Assembly: GCA_951799425.1 (NCBI GenBank) | Contig: OX637398.1 | Location: 19,912,270-19,976,269 of the forward strand | DNA: 64,000 nucleotides | DNA from: Ilex aquifolium | Taxonomy: Eukaryota > Streptophyta > Magnoliopsida > Aquifoliales > Aquifoliaceae | Reading direction: 5' to 3' | In this document: positions 11,399 to 23,141 of the stretch, piece after piece | Layout: each line of letters begins with the position of its first letter | How positions within the stretch are numbered: the stretch's first letter is position 1 | The notes under the pieces: model-generated | Database searches by the model: none | What the model was told of the DNA's origin: nothing | Seen by the model: only the letters and a program-made list of their open reading frames with translations | Position numbers and translations under genes: made by a program

Positions 11399-12724
11399 GT
11401 GCTACAACTTTAAATATGTATCACCCAAGTGTAGGTTGTCGCGAAGTAATATAATACTTAGAAGTCTGAGGTCGAACAACAAGGAATTGGGAAAACTCAT
11501 AACATAGGGAAAAATAAAAGAAAATTTGCTTTGTTTGAGAAAGTTGTTTGTTCGCAAGAACATAAATTGATTGGTTTGGAAAATAGTAATTTGAAATACT
11601 AAAACATCGGGATACCCTTTCAATTTCACACAACAATTATTAATGATCTAGTTTTCGAACTCAATTGGAATCGGTTGAAGAGTGATTCCAATTGAAATAT
11701 TTATCACTGTGCCCGGAGTCTACGATAAATCAAGCTTTCCAACACATAAACCCTAATTTTATTGCAAATAATAAATCAACTATCTTATGAAAATTCTAAT
11801 TAATTAATTCAAGTATGGAATAACCAGTTATTTGACTAACAGGGAATTTCAAGCATTCAATGCACGTGACACAACGAATCAAGAAATTATACAGAGTAAA
11901 TTTTTTATTCAAAAACAAAAATTAAAAATCATATATTAAAAAGAACATTGAATCAAAAATAATATTGTACTTTATTGAAAGTATTACCCATAGCCTTAGT
12001 TGGGCTTTTAGCAAGACATAAAATAAATACAATAAAAATAGAAAAAAAAAAATACTAGGAGAAAAATGCTCTCTCAACAGGTGAGAGCCTTTTTTTTATT
12101 ATTAAAATAAAACCTAGGTATACGTAGGAGATCTAGGATTGTCTTGGGAGAAATTTCTTTCCAAAAAGAAGTCTTTTTAGATTAAATCCCATGCATCAAT
12201 CTTGGGGGCGCGGGGTACCATATTTGCCGGACTTCGAGCTCAATTTTCTCATAGTTAGAGGTCGATTCACGAAATTTTCATCAAATATAATTTTGTAGTC
12301 ATTGTAGTCTTCTTTCCAATGCCTTTAAAACCAGGTCAATTAGACATCGGGATAAAAAAATATGACCAAAATAATGAAGACATGCCAAAACCTTATTTTC
12401 TAGAATACTTTCCTAATCCAATTCTCAATGAGTTTTCTACTAACTTGGACTCTCACAAGGATTAAATTGCTGCATTATCTTTTAATCTTTATATCTTAAT
12501 CTTAACTCTTCAATTCTTATTAACTGTGATTCTTCCTCTAGTATTTATTTCACTTGCCTTATATATTATTACTTTAAATCCATTAAATTACCTGCAAAAT
12601 AAATCAAACCACTAAAAAAAGTATCAAACTAGAAAATTATGGAATCTAACACATTTAATCACAAATAATATACAATTAACCAATCATTAAATATAATAAA
12701 ATAACATTTTTAATGGTTAATCAA
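11399..12724. repeat. Possible solo LTR inside the copia element
   Basis: An AT-rich, non-coding 1.3-kb block separates the copia integrase end ('KCIFLGYSSTQKGYRYY' then 'RYFISADVIF', ending ~12725) from sequence that continues the pol linker ('FGPYFSSPSVPFEG', ~11340-11395). Its ends can be read as TG...CA in either orientation. No convincing target duplication was seen, so the solo-LTR reading is tentative. Confidence 0.4.
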
Positions 12725-13800
12725 AAGATAACATCAGCACTAATGAAATACCTACGAAGAATATGACTATAATAGCGGTAGCCTTTCTGAGTACTAGAAT
12801 ACCCGAGGAAAATACACTTAGTAGCCCGTGGGTCAAGCTTATCAACACCACAAGAGCCGCTAGAACGCCCACAATTACCGTGTCCTCTAACACCACGACC
12901 TCCACAAGTACCAGTAGATCCACCATAAGAGGCAACTAAAACAGAATGACCACCACCATAATCAATACTAGGAGAAGATCTATGATCTGATTGTGTAGCT
13001 CGCTAAAGTCGAGAAAATACATTCGGGAGATAGGGAAATTCAGGACTTCCTAAAATCTGTGCACATATAGGCTCATACTCAAATTTCAACCCAACTAGAA
13101 ATCAAACAACATCAAGATCCTCACATTGTTGTTGCATACGAGAAATGTCAAACATAATAGGTTGATACATCCTAAGTTCTCGACAGGTCCCCATAACCTT
13201 GGAGTAGTACTCTTCAAAACTCAAAGTACCCTATTCAAGGCTAAAATATTGCTTGCACACCTCATAAGTACAAGTAAGATTTCAAGTAACAAAATTCATC
13301 TGAGTTGGTTGATCTCATATCTCTTGAGCAGTGTCTAGATAAAGGAGGCTAGAACTAATATGAGGCTCAATACTATTCAACATGAGTGAAACAATTTGTG
13401 CATTTTCTTATTCCCATTTTACAAAACCCAAGTCACTCTCTTGTACAAAAATATCACTCATGTTGAACATAATTATCCTACATTTTCCTTAAGTCACTCT
13501 CTTGTACGAAGTTCATTTACCTTCAGGAAAATATCAACCGACCGAGCCCAAAGAACATAATTATTGCCATTGATTTTAACCAAGGTCATGGGAGCATGAA
13601 AGATTGAAGTCATAGAAAATTATGGTGTTTGGGTTGAAGACGGTACTAGAGAAGGTGCCAAGGAATCAGCCTAAGCGTCAATTTCCATGGAACCAAAGCA
13701 AAAAGAAACAAGCAGCAGCAACAAGAAAACAAATCCAAACTAAAACAAGCAACAACAGTAGCAACAAGAAACAAGGCAGAACAGAGAGAACTTGATGCAC
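12725..13800 (-). pseudogene. Copia gag/integrase remnants
   Basis: Nearest 12725 the minus strand reads an integrase C-terminus (KCIFLGYSSTQKGYRYY) preceded by a Gly-rich stretch. Further right are gag-like pieces and, from ~13800, a leader with repeated 'tgaaccg' units. Protease and most of integrase are not recognisable. It is a broken fossil. Confidence 0.6.
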
Positions 13801-14334
13801 AAGGACTAAACCGGATCTAGAAAAGGGCTGAACTAGTGCTGAAGGGGCCCGAACCGATGCAAGAGTGAACTGTAGATGATTGAACCAGCTGGAATGGAGC
13901 TGAACTGGGCTAAAATGGCCTGAACCGGGCTAAAAATGCCCTGAACCGACCTGAGTACTGCCAAACCAGTCAAAAAATTGCCTGAATTGATCAAAAAATG
14001 ACCTGAATAATGCTGAATCGGCCTATTTTGAACCGAATTTGGGCTGAACTTGTTTGTTTTGAACCAAATTTGGGCTAAACCGCCTATGGCCTGATTTGCT
14101 AAAATTGCGGCCAAAGAACAAGTGAGTTTCACCAAAGAAACTTGTCTAGGCTTCAACTAGTTTAGGCTTCACCAAATAATTAAACTAATTGGGCTTGACT
14201 AATTTGAGCCCAAATAACAAATTTGGGACAATAACCCACACTGGGATGGGGTTGACTTGCCCGGTAGCCAAACACCACCTTTTTTCAACACAACGCCTTC
14301 ACAGAATGAACTCCGTTGCGGGAAAATCAATTAA
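13800..14334 (-). other. Copia 5' leader region
   Basis: Between gag remnants and the primer site. About 13860-14080 is a run of imperfect short repeats around 'ctgaaccgggctaaaa' and 'ttgaaccaaatttggg'. No gene seen. Confidence 0.5.
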
Positions 14335-14350
14335 CCCTGCTCTAATACCA
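14335..14350 (-). other. Copia primer binding site (initiator tRNA-Met type)
   Basis: On the minus strand TGGTATTAGAGCAGGG starts next to the LTR end, the standard copia primer site (consensus TGGTATCAGAGC) with one change. Confidence 0.8.
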
Positions 14351-14544
14351 TGTGATAGTAGAAAAGTAAGGTTTTGGAGAGAAAAACAATAGTAGAGGCA
14401 GAAGCTGTGAGCATAATATTCTCACATCTTCCTCACTCCACATATGTATTACAAAAAATGGAAAAAGACATATATCCCCCTTAAGGGATATACTTATTAC
14501 ACAAATATCATTCCTAAATATATATATATCTATATATTCTAACA
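14351..14544 (-). repeat. Copia 5' LTR
   Basis: Plus-strand TGTGATAGTAG to TATTCTAACA; 194 bp, pairs with 9286-9480. Confidence 0.87.
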
Positions 14545-14900
14545 AGATTCAAGATGAGAGAGTCCTCAAGTGGGCTGGCAAGATGAGAACCCATCCTAGT
14601 AAAAGATCAAGGGACAAATACTGTAGGTTCCATAGAGACCATGGCCACAATACTGAGGACTGCCAAGTACTAAAGGACCAAATTGAAGATCTTATCTAGA
14701 AGGGACATCTCAGAAGGTATATTGAGCATAGACATCAAGAGAGGGTAGAGGTACCACCTAACCGAGATGAGGCTCCACACCAGCAACCTGTCAACGAGAT
14801 CACAATTATCTTTGGTGGGTTTGGTAGACGAGGAGAAAGTAGCTCAGCAAGGTGAGCCCACGTTTGCAAGCTGAAATCTGAGCAGGAGGTCAGCTCGGTT
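14545..14900 (+). pseudogene. Gypsy 2 gag C-terminus with zinc knuckle
   Basis: Continues the gag interrupted at 9285. It reads 'VLKWAGKMRTHPSKRSRDKY' then 'CRFHRDHGHNTEDC', the CxxxHxxxxHxxxxC-like knuckle typical of Tat-lineage gag (nucleic-acid binding). Broken fossil. Confidence 0.8.
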
Positions 14901-14959
14901 AATCAAGGAAAAAACATCGGATAGACCCAAATACTTTCTCAGATGAAGACCTCGAAGGA

Positions 14960-15520
14960 GTTCAACATCCTCATGATGATACCCTAGTGGTTATACTTAC
15001 AATAGCCAACTATTCGATAAAGAGAGTCTTGATTGACAGTGAAAGCTCAGTAGATATCATTTTTTTCCCTATCTTTGATAAACTAAATATCATAAGAGAA
15101 AAATTTATCTCTGTCACAGCTTCGTTGATTGGATTATCTAGTGAGAAGGTTTATCTTTTGGGAGCCATAGTCATACCGGTCACTACTGGATAGACCCCAC
15201 ACCAAACTACTGTCATAAACAACTTCTTTGTGTTGGACTGCCCTATGTTGTACAATGTTATCCTAGGCCGTCCAAGCCTTAATTCAATGAGGATAGTGCC
15301 ATCAATGTATCACCTCCTCATGCACTTCCCAACTAAAGCAAGAATTAGAGAAGTACATGGGGACCAAGTTGCGGCTCGCGAGTGTTATGTGGCTTCCATG
15401 AGAGGAAAACAACAAGAGACTCTACAGATAGAGTTTTTGGACCATAGAATGAAGGAGGAATGCCTACGACTAGTTGAGGACCTTGAACCCATTCAGATTG
15501 GAGATCACCCCGAGTAGGTT
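14960..15520 (+). pseudogene. Gypsy 2 protease region
   Basis: Reads 'IANYSIKRVLIDSESSVDII', then 'LLGAIVIPVTTG' and 'YNVILGRPSLNSMRIVPSMY', the Tat-lineage retropepsin order (active-site loop, flap area, 'ILGRP' block). The end, near 15400-15517, is the acidic linker to RT. Broken fossil. Confidence 0.75.
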
Positions 15521-15539
15521 ACCTACATAGGAAAAATGC

Positions 15540-17487
15540 TCGGGGAAGATTTGAAGTTACTAATCGTGGAGTTCTTACACTTTAACAGAGATGTTTTCAC
15601 CTAGAAGCAGTTGGATATGGGAGGTATAGACCCTATAGTAGCTGTACACAAGCTAAATGTCAATCTGGACTCCAAACAGTACGACAAAAAAGGCGAAGCT
15701 TTGCCCCCAAGCAAAACAGAGCAGTTAAGGAGAAAGTAATGAAGTTTCTTGACGCAAAATCCATCAGAGAGATACAATACCCATTATGGTTGGATAATGT
15801 GGTGCTAGTAAAGAAGGCTAGTGGGAAATGACAACTATGTGTCGACTTCACCGATTTGAACAAAGCATTTCCAAAGGATTGTTTCCCACTGCCCAGAATT
15901 GATGTCCTGGTTGACGCTACAGTAGGATATGCATGAACATGTTTTTTTTTGGCTATAATCAGATAATAATGAATGAGCCAAACCAAGAGAAAACCTCTTT
16001 CATAATAAAAGAAGGAACATATTGTTACAAATTCATGTTATTTGGCTTAAAGAATGCAAGAGTTACCTATCAGAGGCTGGTCAACCACATGTTTAAAGAT
16101 CTCATATGTAACTCCATAGAGGTCTACGTAGACGACATGCTCGTCAAAATCCTCCAAGCTATTAAGCACTTTGAACATTTGAAAGGGGTATTTAAGATAC
16201 TCCAAAGATATATTATGAAGTTCAGCCCAGCAAAGTGTGCCTTTGGAATTTCTTCAGGAAAATTTCTAGGTTTGATGGTTACTTAGAAAGGCATAAAAGC
16301 CAACTTGGAGAAAATCAAGGAGCTTCTTGATATAAGATCCCCACGAAACACAAAGGACATGTACAAGTACTCGCAAGAAGGGTGGCAACCTTGAACAGAT
16401 TCATCTATAGAGCCAGTGACAAGTGCCTCCCTTTCTTTAAAATTCTAAGGAAGGCATTCGAATGGAGCCCAGAATGTGAAGTTGTCTTCCAAGCCTTGAA
16501 GGAGTACATCAACAAACCCTTACTCCTAGTGATACCATAAGAAGGGGAATAGTTGTATCTATACCTCGTAGTGTCCCTAGAAGCAACTAGTGCGATGCTC
16601 GTTTGCCAACGAGATAAAGCCCAGCATCTAGTTTACTACATAAGCCGAAAATTGAGGGGTGCAGAGGTTAGGTGCCCTACAGTAGAGAAAATGGCATTTA
16701 TATTGATCACAATACCCAGGAAATTGAGACCCTACCCTACGGTGGAGAAACTGGTCTTCGCATTGTTCGCAAACATCTAGGAAATTGAGACCCTATTTTC
16801 AAACACATTCAATTATGTTGTTAACCAATGTCCCTTTACGATAAATCCTCCAGAAACCCGATGTGTCCAGACGATTGACGAAATGGTCTATTAAGCTCAG
16901 CAAATTCGGTATTCAATATGTACTGCGAACCTCTATGAAGGGGCAAGTAATAGCAAATCTAATAGCAGAATTCACCATTGAAACAACAGAGCTAGTGGAC
17001 ATCACCCCCCCCCAATTAGGAGAATGTCAGATGTATGTCGATGAATCCTCCAAACTCAACTGGAGGAGGGGCTGGTTTAATCCTCATCTCTCCAACTGAA
17101 GAAAAGATTGAGTCTGCTCTTCGTTTCGGATTCAAGGCCTCAAACAATAAGGCAGAATATCGTAGGATTGCAACTTGCTAGGACCCTGGAAGTAAGAAGT
17201 CTGAAGGCATACAATGATTCACAACTAGTGAAGCAATTTCAAGGGGATTGTGAAGCCAAAGAGCCTCAAATGAGCTCGTATTTAGATAAAGCAGCAAAAA
17301 TGGTTTCAAATTTTGACCACTTTGAAATCGCACAAGTACCACAGTCACAAAATTCTCACGCAGACTCACTAGCACAACTGGCTTCAGCCCTTTCTAATAG
17401 CTTGGTCAGGACTATTTATGTGGAATTTTTGCCAAAACAAATCATTCATGGTGCAGATATCCAACCATTCATTCAAGAACCTAGCTG
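15540..17487 (+). pseudogene. Gypsy 2 reverse transcriptase and RNase H
   Basis: RT palm pieces include 'TDLNKAF' near 15850, 'FMLFGLKNARVTYQRLVNHM' near 16033-16090, the catalytic box 'EVYVDDMLVK' near 16120-16150 and 'AKCAFGISSGKFLGLMV' near 16230-16280. RNase H pieces follow: 'YYISRKLRGAE' near 16635 and a host-type second RNase H area with 'YNDSQLVKQFQGDCEAK' and 'NSHADSLAQLASAL' near 17205-17390. Two RNase H-like stretches fit the dual RNase H known in the Tat lineage. Many breaks. Confidence 0.75.
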
Positions 17488-17599
17488 AATAGATGAAATA
17501 TCAGCATATCTGCAACATGGAACGTTCCTGCAAGAAATCCAGGAAGCATATAAGCTTTATAGGAGGACAACAAGATACGTAATTCTATACCAGGTGCTC

Positions 17600-18717
17600 T
17601 ATAAATGGGTTACTCACTCTCATACCTAAGATGCCTAATCCCTACAGAAGCTACTTATGTGCTCGAAGAAGTTCATGGAGTATGTGGAAATCACCTTAGA
17701 GGGCATTCCCTATCTCAGAAGATCCTTAGACTAGACTACTTCTGACCCACCATGAAAAAAGATACCCAAGCTATTTATGAAAGTGTGAGAAGTATCAGAA
17801 ATTTGCCAAAATCCCAAAGCTTCCCCAATAGAGCTCACCCCAATAATGAGCCCATGGCCGTTCATCCAATGGGATATTGATATTATAGGACTTTTTTCGA
17901 TAGGAAGGAGACAAAACAAGTTCGCAATTGTTGACATATACTACTTTATCAAATGGGTGGAGGCAGAACAACTGACAACAATTACCGAACAGAAGATCTA
18001 GGGTTTCGTGTGGAGGTCAATTGTTTACAGATTTGGTATCCCGATATCCATCATCAACGATAATGACAAACAATTTGACAATGATAAGTTTAGAGGATTC
18101 TTCTTCAAGCTCAGAATCCATAATCATTATTCCTCACCTAGTCACCCACAAGCAAATGGGCAAACAGAGGTAACCATTCGAACCCTGCTCAAAAGTATAA
18201 AGACCATGTTGGAACAATCTAAAAGGCTCTAGATAGAGCAACTTCCAACTATCTAATGGGCTTATAGGACCACGATTAGGACACCTACTAGGGAGACCCC
18301 GTTCTCCCTAGTTTTTGGTACTGAGAAAGTGATCCCAGTGGAAATTGGGATGGCCACTAACCGAACAAAGGAGTTCAACCCTACGTCAAATGACCGACAA
18401 CTTAAAAATAACTTGGATTGGCTAAAAGGAGAGAGGAATCCCAAATAAGAGTGGGTGCATATAAAAGCAAAGTGGCCAAGTATTACAATGCCAGAGTCAA
18501 GCCACATGAATTCCTACTAAATGACCTCATCTTGAAGAAGGTAACACATGCCACCAAAGATCCCAAAAAAGGGAAACTAGGGGCAACATGGGAAGGGCCC
18601 TACAAGGTTATAAAGATGCAGAGAACAAGAACCTATCACTTGAAAACTTTGGGAGGAGTCAAACTGCCACACTTGTAAAATGTAGAACATTTGAAAAAAT
18701 TCTACCAATAACCTATT
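17600..18717 (+). pseudogene. Gypsy 2 integrase
   Basis: Pieces include 'PMSPWPFIQWDIDII'-like text near 17850, 'FIKWVEAEQLTTIT' near 17945, 'YRFGIPISIINDND' near 18026, 'SSPSHPQANGQTEVTIRTLL' near 18130-18190 and the C-terminal 'LGATWEGPYKVIKMQRTRTY' near 18570-18640. This is the usual integrase core followed by the GPY-like tail of Ty3/gypsy. Broken fossil, directly followed by the MITE insertion. Confidence 0.78.
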
Positions 18718-18748
18718 TTGGTTCTCTAGTTAGTATGAATTTCAACTT

Positions 18749-19642
18749 GGGAAAATTACCAATAATTATTACTTTTTCCCAAAAAAATTCATTAAGTCCT
18801 ATCATTTTTATTTTATATCAATAAGTCTTATTCTTGATATTTTATTTCAATTAAGTCCTAAGTTCCATTATATTCTAATCTTATTCTTACCCTTTAGTTA
18901 CCAAAATTCTTTCATTCTTTTGCATTCTTAGAACCAATTAAGAGGACAAAAATTCTTTACTAACAAAATTAGCATCAAAACCTCATAAAAAAAACTCAGC
19001 TAACATAAACTTCATTGCAAGACCCAAAGAAAGTCCACATTTTCTTAGTTTTCTTATCTCATTGGGTACCTAATCTTAAAACCTGAGACAATATTTGTCG
19101 ATTATTTAATAAAATAAGAAAGGTTAAAAAAACTACATCGATAATTCATTGTCAATTAATTCCATTTTAATGTCGTTATCGATTTAAACACAACTAAACT
19201 AAATCTCTAACTTAATCATTTTAAATCTAACATAAATTAATAAAATAATCTAAAACAACAAAGATAGCGTATCAATAGAAACTGCAATATAATAATATTA
19301 TCTTAATCGAAGTAAGAATTAGCTTGTTGTGAGGAAGAAAGCACATCACATAGCAAGTGAAAAGCCCCAATGTATGCCCCAGAAGTTGACATACCAGAAA
19401 AAGTGCAAAATCACATAGCAATTGAAATGCCACAAGAGTGTGTTGTTGAGTTGACATAAAAATGCAAAAAAAAAAATGAAAGGGTTTTGATAACTAAAAG
19501 GTAAGGATAAAACTGGAATATAATGGAATTAGGATTTAATTAAAATAAAATATTAAAAATAGGACTTCATTGATATAAAATAAAAATGATAGGACTTAAT
19601 GGATGTTTATAGGAAAAAGTAATACTTATTGGTAATTTTTTC
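18749..19642. mobile_element. Mutator-like MITE (MULE, 894 bp) inside gypsy 2
   Basis: Long terminal inverted repeats of about 170 bp: the left end GGGAAAATTACCAATAA is matched by the complement of the right end TTATTGGTAATTTTTTC, and the match continues through 'attaagtcctatcattttta' on both arms. Perfect 9-bp direct repeats TTTCAACTT flank it (18740-18748 and 19643-19651). Long TIRs plus a 9-bp duplication are diagnostic for the Mutator superfamily. No transposase is encoded, so it is non-autonomous. Arm divergence looks like 10-15 % by eye. Confidence 0.9.
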
Positions 19643-19834
19643 TTTCAACTTTCAATATAGGTAGCTCCAAATAAAGTTGTATATCTCACAGCCGTCTAAT
19701 AAAGAATGTTGTTCACAATAATCACTGTTGTTAAGAGCATTTCAAGAATTCAAAGATTCTCGCTTTCTTATTTCAAGAATTTCCTATCTAAGGGAAAGAG
19801 AAGGATGTCTCTCTATAGCTTAAGCATACAAGGC

Positions 19835-20330
19835 ACCAACTTAGCTCAGATTGAGTCTAAGTGACTCAACAGAAGCACATTAGAGCTTTCCAACTCTTAA
19901 TTTAGCTCGAATTGAGTCTAAGAGACTCAACAGAAGCGCGTTAGAGTTTTTCAACTCTTAACTTAGTTCAAATTAAGTATAAGTGACTCAACAGAAGCAC
20001 ATTAGAGCTTTTGAACTCTTAGCTTAGCTCAGATTGAGTCTAAGTGACTCAACAGAAGCACATTAAAGCTTTCTAGCTCTTAGCTTAGCTCAGATTGAAT
20101 CTAAGTGACTCAACACAAACACATAAGAGCTTTTTAGCTCTTAGCTTAGCTCAGATTGGATCTAATTGACTCAGTAGCAGCGCATTAGAACTTTTCAACT
20201 CTTAACTTTGCTCGGATTGAGTCTAAGAAACTCAGTAGAAGCATATAAGAGCTCTTAAACTCAAAGCCTAGCCCAAACTGAGCCCAAATGACTCAATAGT
20301 GGCGCAAGACACAATTCAGCCCTCTTATGG
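19835..20330 (+). repeat. 61-bp tandem repeat array in gypsy 2
   Basis: About eight imperfect copies of a ~61-bp unit containing 'attgagtctaagtgactcaa' and 'cattagagctttccaactct'. It lies between integrase and the antisense ORF. Related degenerate copies reappear at 21940-22045. Confidence 0.85.
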
Positions 20331-20493
20331 TTCATAAACCCTTACTAAAGCTAGACATACTTGAGTTCTTCAACTCTAAGATAGACACTTCCACTGATGA
20401 CTTCTACAATGCTGTTATCCTTCTAGAAGGCAAAGAGTGTGAAGCCATTAAGGAGGGTTAGAAGGTAAACACTACAATGTAATAGAAGAACTT

Positions 20494-21730
20494 TCATTTC
20501 ATTAGAAAGATACACTGTGTACATTCAAAAAAAAGAGAGAAAAGAAAAGCTGGTTTAAACTCAACTACATCAGGAGAGCCAGAAGGCAAAGTTGACCCTC
20601 TAGGTCTCTTTTCTGATGAGAAGACTCTCTTGCGGACAGTAGGATCCTCCATTATTGGCTCTTCATTGTCATCTGGGGCTGCTGTTGGCCCTCCATTGTT
20701 ATTAGGGATCTCCATCACATCCATCACGAGCCTAGGAGCCATTGCAGGCACCCCATCATCACTAGGGACCCCAACCATGGCCGAAACAGGACCAAGGCAA
20801 AAGAAAACAAGTCTCTTAGGAGTAATCAACCACCTAGGAGGACTTGGGATGCCGTCCGCAGCGTCAATTATCATTGTCAGTTCGAACGGACCCAACGAAG
20901 GTCTCTCCACTATAAAAACAGGCAATGGAAAATAGGTTATAAGCAAAAAGAAAAGCCTGACTCACATAAAGAGATGCTAGGGAAGCTTTTACTCACTCAT
21001 GTTAGTAAGGGCATACCAAAGCCGCGAAACACGAAGAGCTTCTATTGCAGCTCCCTCAAACTCCCAAGCGTCCTTGGAGATAAAGAAAAAACTACCCTCC
21101 CAATCGGCAGGGGGAGTAGGAAGGTCACAAATCAGCTCAAGCGCCCTGTCTCTCCTGACAAACCGATAGAAGCCAGAATAAGTAGGGGCCAAACAAAAAA
21201 GGTGGATAAACTCGATCACATTAGAAGAGTCTCCCAACCCGTTCAGATGCCAGAAGGCCATAACACTGACCAATATGCCCCATCCCTCCATTAAGACCCG
21301 GGCGGGGCATAAGTTGAAAAATAAAGAACGGCCTTAGTGAAGGTTGACAAAGAAAACCGAAGACCAGCCTTGAAGGCGTACTGAAGAAACAGATTGTCCT
21401 TACCGAATAAATACTACATGGAAAGTCTAGAGAAGGGATATGAACTGACACCCTAGCAAGTAAGCCATAACGTTCCTTGAGGACCATAAGACAGTCTATG
21501 GTCATCTTATTTAACACTAAGAAGTTAAACCAAGTAGGATCTTCCATGTCACGAAGGGCTCGCCTCCTGAAGAGTCAAATTTGTGCCTCACGTAAAACGG
21601 CATCCATAACAAAGAAATTGGACTACAAGCTGCAAGGGAATGCTAGAAGGAGAAGAATATTTATGAAAAGACTCAAAGAAAAGGGTTTAAGTAAAAGTCC
21701 TAGGATGACGGTTCATTACTATAAATAGAA
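20494..21730 (-). pseudogene. Gypsy 2 antisense ORF (putative gypsy-type transposon domain)
   Basis: Read on the strand opposite the element. Pieces in order are 'LKERYGLLARVSVHIPSLDF' (~21430), 'FPCSIYSVRTICFF', 'HLFCLAPTYSGFYRFVRRD' (~21150-21205), 'WEGSFFFISKDAWEFEGAA' (~21050-21105) and an acidic Pro-rich tail ending near 20494. This set matches PF04195-type proteins, which are encoded antisense between integrase and 3' LTR in some Tat-lineage elements. A TATATAA box on the minus strand near 22549-22556 could be its promoter. Function unknown; the copy is broken. Confidence 0.7.
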
Positions 21731-22683
21731 ATCAATGTGGAAGACATGCATCAAATGAGCTTAATGCTCCAAGTTCGTGACATTATGGGAATCAAACGAC
21801 ACCTACCATACTTCCTAACGGCGTAACTGCACTGATAGGCTTTAATTGTCACATACACGTCTTTTCAAAATCATTAAGTTTCATTTAAGCTAAATCTATT
21901 TATGATAATAGGTTCTTCAGCTTCCCGATAAACCCAACTTAGATTGAGTCCAAGAGGCTCAACGGAAGAACAAAGCATTAAATCTAGCTCATATTGAGTC
22001 CAAGAGATTCAACGGGAAAGCAAGCCAATAAACTCAACTCAATTAGAAGCGATCGAAGTCAAACTAATGACACTTCAAGAGGAGGGACACAAGAAGATGA
22101 AACGAGTATAACATAAAATTGTGCAAAAGGAGTTGTTCATTAAAAAAGGATTTACATCAGTACAAAAGGGGATTGTCAAACAAAGAGGCTATAGCCCTAG
22201 TTAGTCAGACCACATCCTCGGTCTACTTTGCTGGGTCGTATAAATTTTGTGGAAAGGACGATTAGAACTATGAACAATCAAAGAAAAACATAAATCAAGC
22301 ACAAATTCAAGCCAAGCTCGAATAGACCTATCCACAAAGGATTCACGAAGATCAAGATTGAAGTTCTTCCACCAAAGAAAACAAAAGGGATAAAAGTGAA
22401 ACTGAAAAATGTGGCTCCAACCTATGTGCTACAAGATGAGGAGTTACAACGGACCAAAAAGATGAAAGAGATAAAGATAAAGAGGAAAGGGCGTACCAGA
22501 CTTGTTAGAGCTCTCAAAGACATGATGGGTAGCAAAAGGAAAGAAAGATTTATATACTAACTCCACAACGGCTCTCTGACAGTTACGTATGCACGATCAT
22601 CATTCCCACTCTCTCAAGCTCTAATAGACAATTGTATTAAATTCATGGCACGTGCAACTGATTAGTCTAAATTAAGGGGCAAC
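21731..22683. other. Gypsy 2 spacer between antisense ORF and 3' LTR
   Basis: Non-coding. It holds two degenerate copies of the 61-bp unit (~21940-22045), the possible antisense TATA box near 22549-22556, and a weak purine tract AATTAAGGGGCAAC just before the LTR start. Confidence 0.5.
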
Positions 22684-23141
22684 TGAGAATGATAAATTAA
22701 GCACGAGCTCGACAAAGGAGCTCTGCTGGTTAAAGGAGGAACTCCATGGCTCGGAAAGGCCCTCAACTCTTTGTTCACCAACATTCTAACTCTCCGACTT
22801 CTTAGCTTGGCACAATTTGACTAATTTAAATTAATTGAGATATCCACGCCAGTGTCATCTTTTGTTCCACTTCTGGTGCCACCTCATTCAAATTGCTGAT
22901 GAAGATCTTCCAACGGTCCAATCTTTTAACCTATAAAAATCCCAAGCTAAGCATTATCCTAGTAAGTTGACTACTCCCAACTGAATACAATTTCCTTCAA
23001 TAAATCCTTTCTAACTTTATCATTGGAGGGTTGACCTCCGGAATCCCTCTGATCCTCGACTTCTCTTGCAGGAATACCCCGCCGTTCGACAAGTCACAAT
23101 TCCAGTCATCCACCACGATGAACAATTTTTGGGATCAACAT
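22684..23141 (+). repeat. 3' LTR of gypsy 2 (~458 bp)
   Basis: Start placed at TGAGAATGATAAATTAAGC after AAGGGGCAAC (polypurine tract); end placed at TTTTTGGGATCAACA, the common end of Tat-lineage LTRs. A TATA box (CCTATAAAAATCCC) lies near 22930. The partner LTR is outside the window, so both ends are inferred from motifs. Confidence 0.6.

Larger units (their letters stand above)
9286..14544 (-). mobile_element. Ty1/copia LTR retrotransposon nested in gypsy 2 gag
   Basis: Minus-strand element of about 5.26 kb with ~195-bp LTRs, an initiator-Met-type primer site beside the right (5') LTR and a polypurine tract beside the left (3') LTR. The flanking 5-mers are AAATT and AGATT, a target duplication with one mismatch inside the gag reading of gypsy 2. 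Recognisable pieces are integrase C-terminus, RT and RNase H; much of gag-protease-integrase is missing or unreadable. The LTRs differ at roughly 14 % in the first 90 bases by eye, so it is several million years old. It has many breaks. Confidence 0.88.
8945..23141 (+). mobile_element. Gypsy 2: old Tat-lineage Ty3/gypsy element, host of three later insertions
   Basis: The visible part runs from inside gag to the 3' LTR; the 5' LTR and gag start lie left of the window beyond gypsy 1. Domains in order on the plus strand are gag (8945-9285 and from 14545), protease, RT, RNase H, integrase, tandem array, antisense ORF and 3' LTR. It contains copia (9286-14544) and a Mutator MITE (18749-19642). 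It is broken in many places (well over ten breaks) and is clearly the oldest layer here. Confidence 0.85.
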
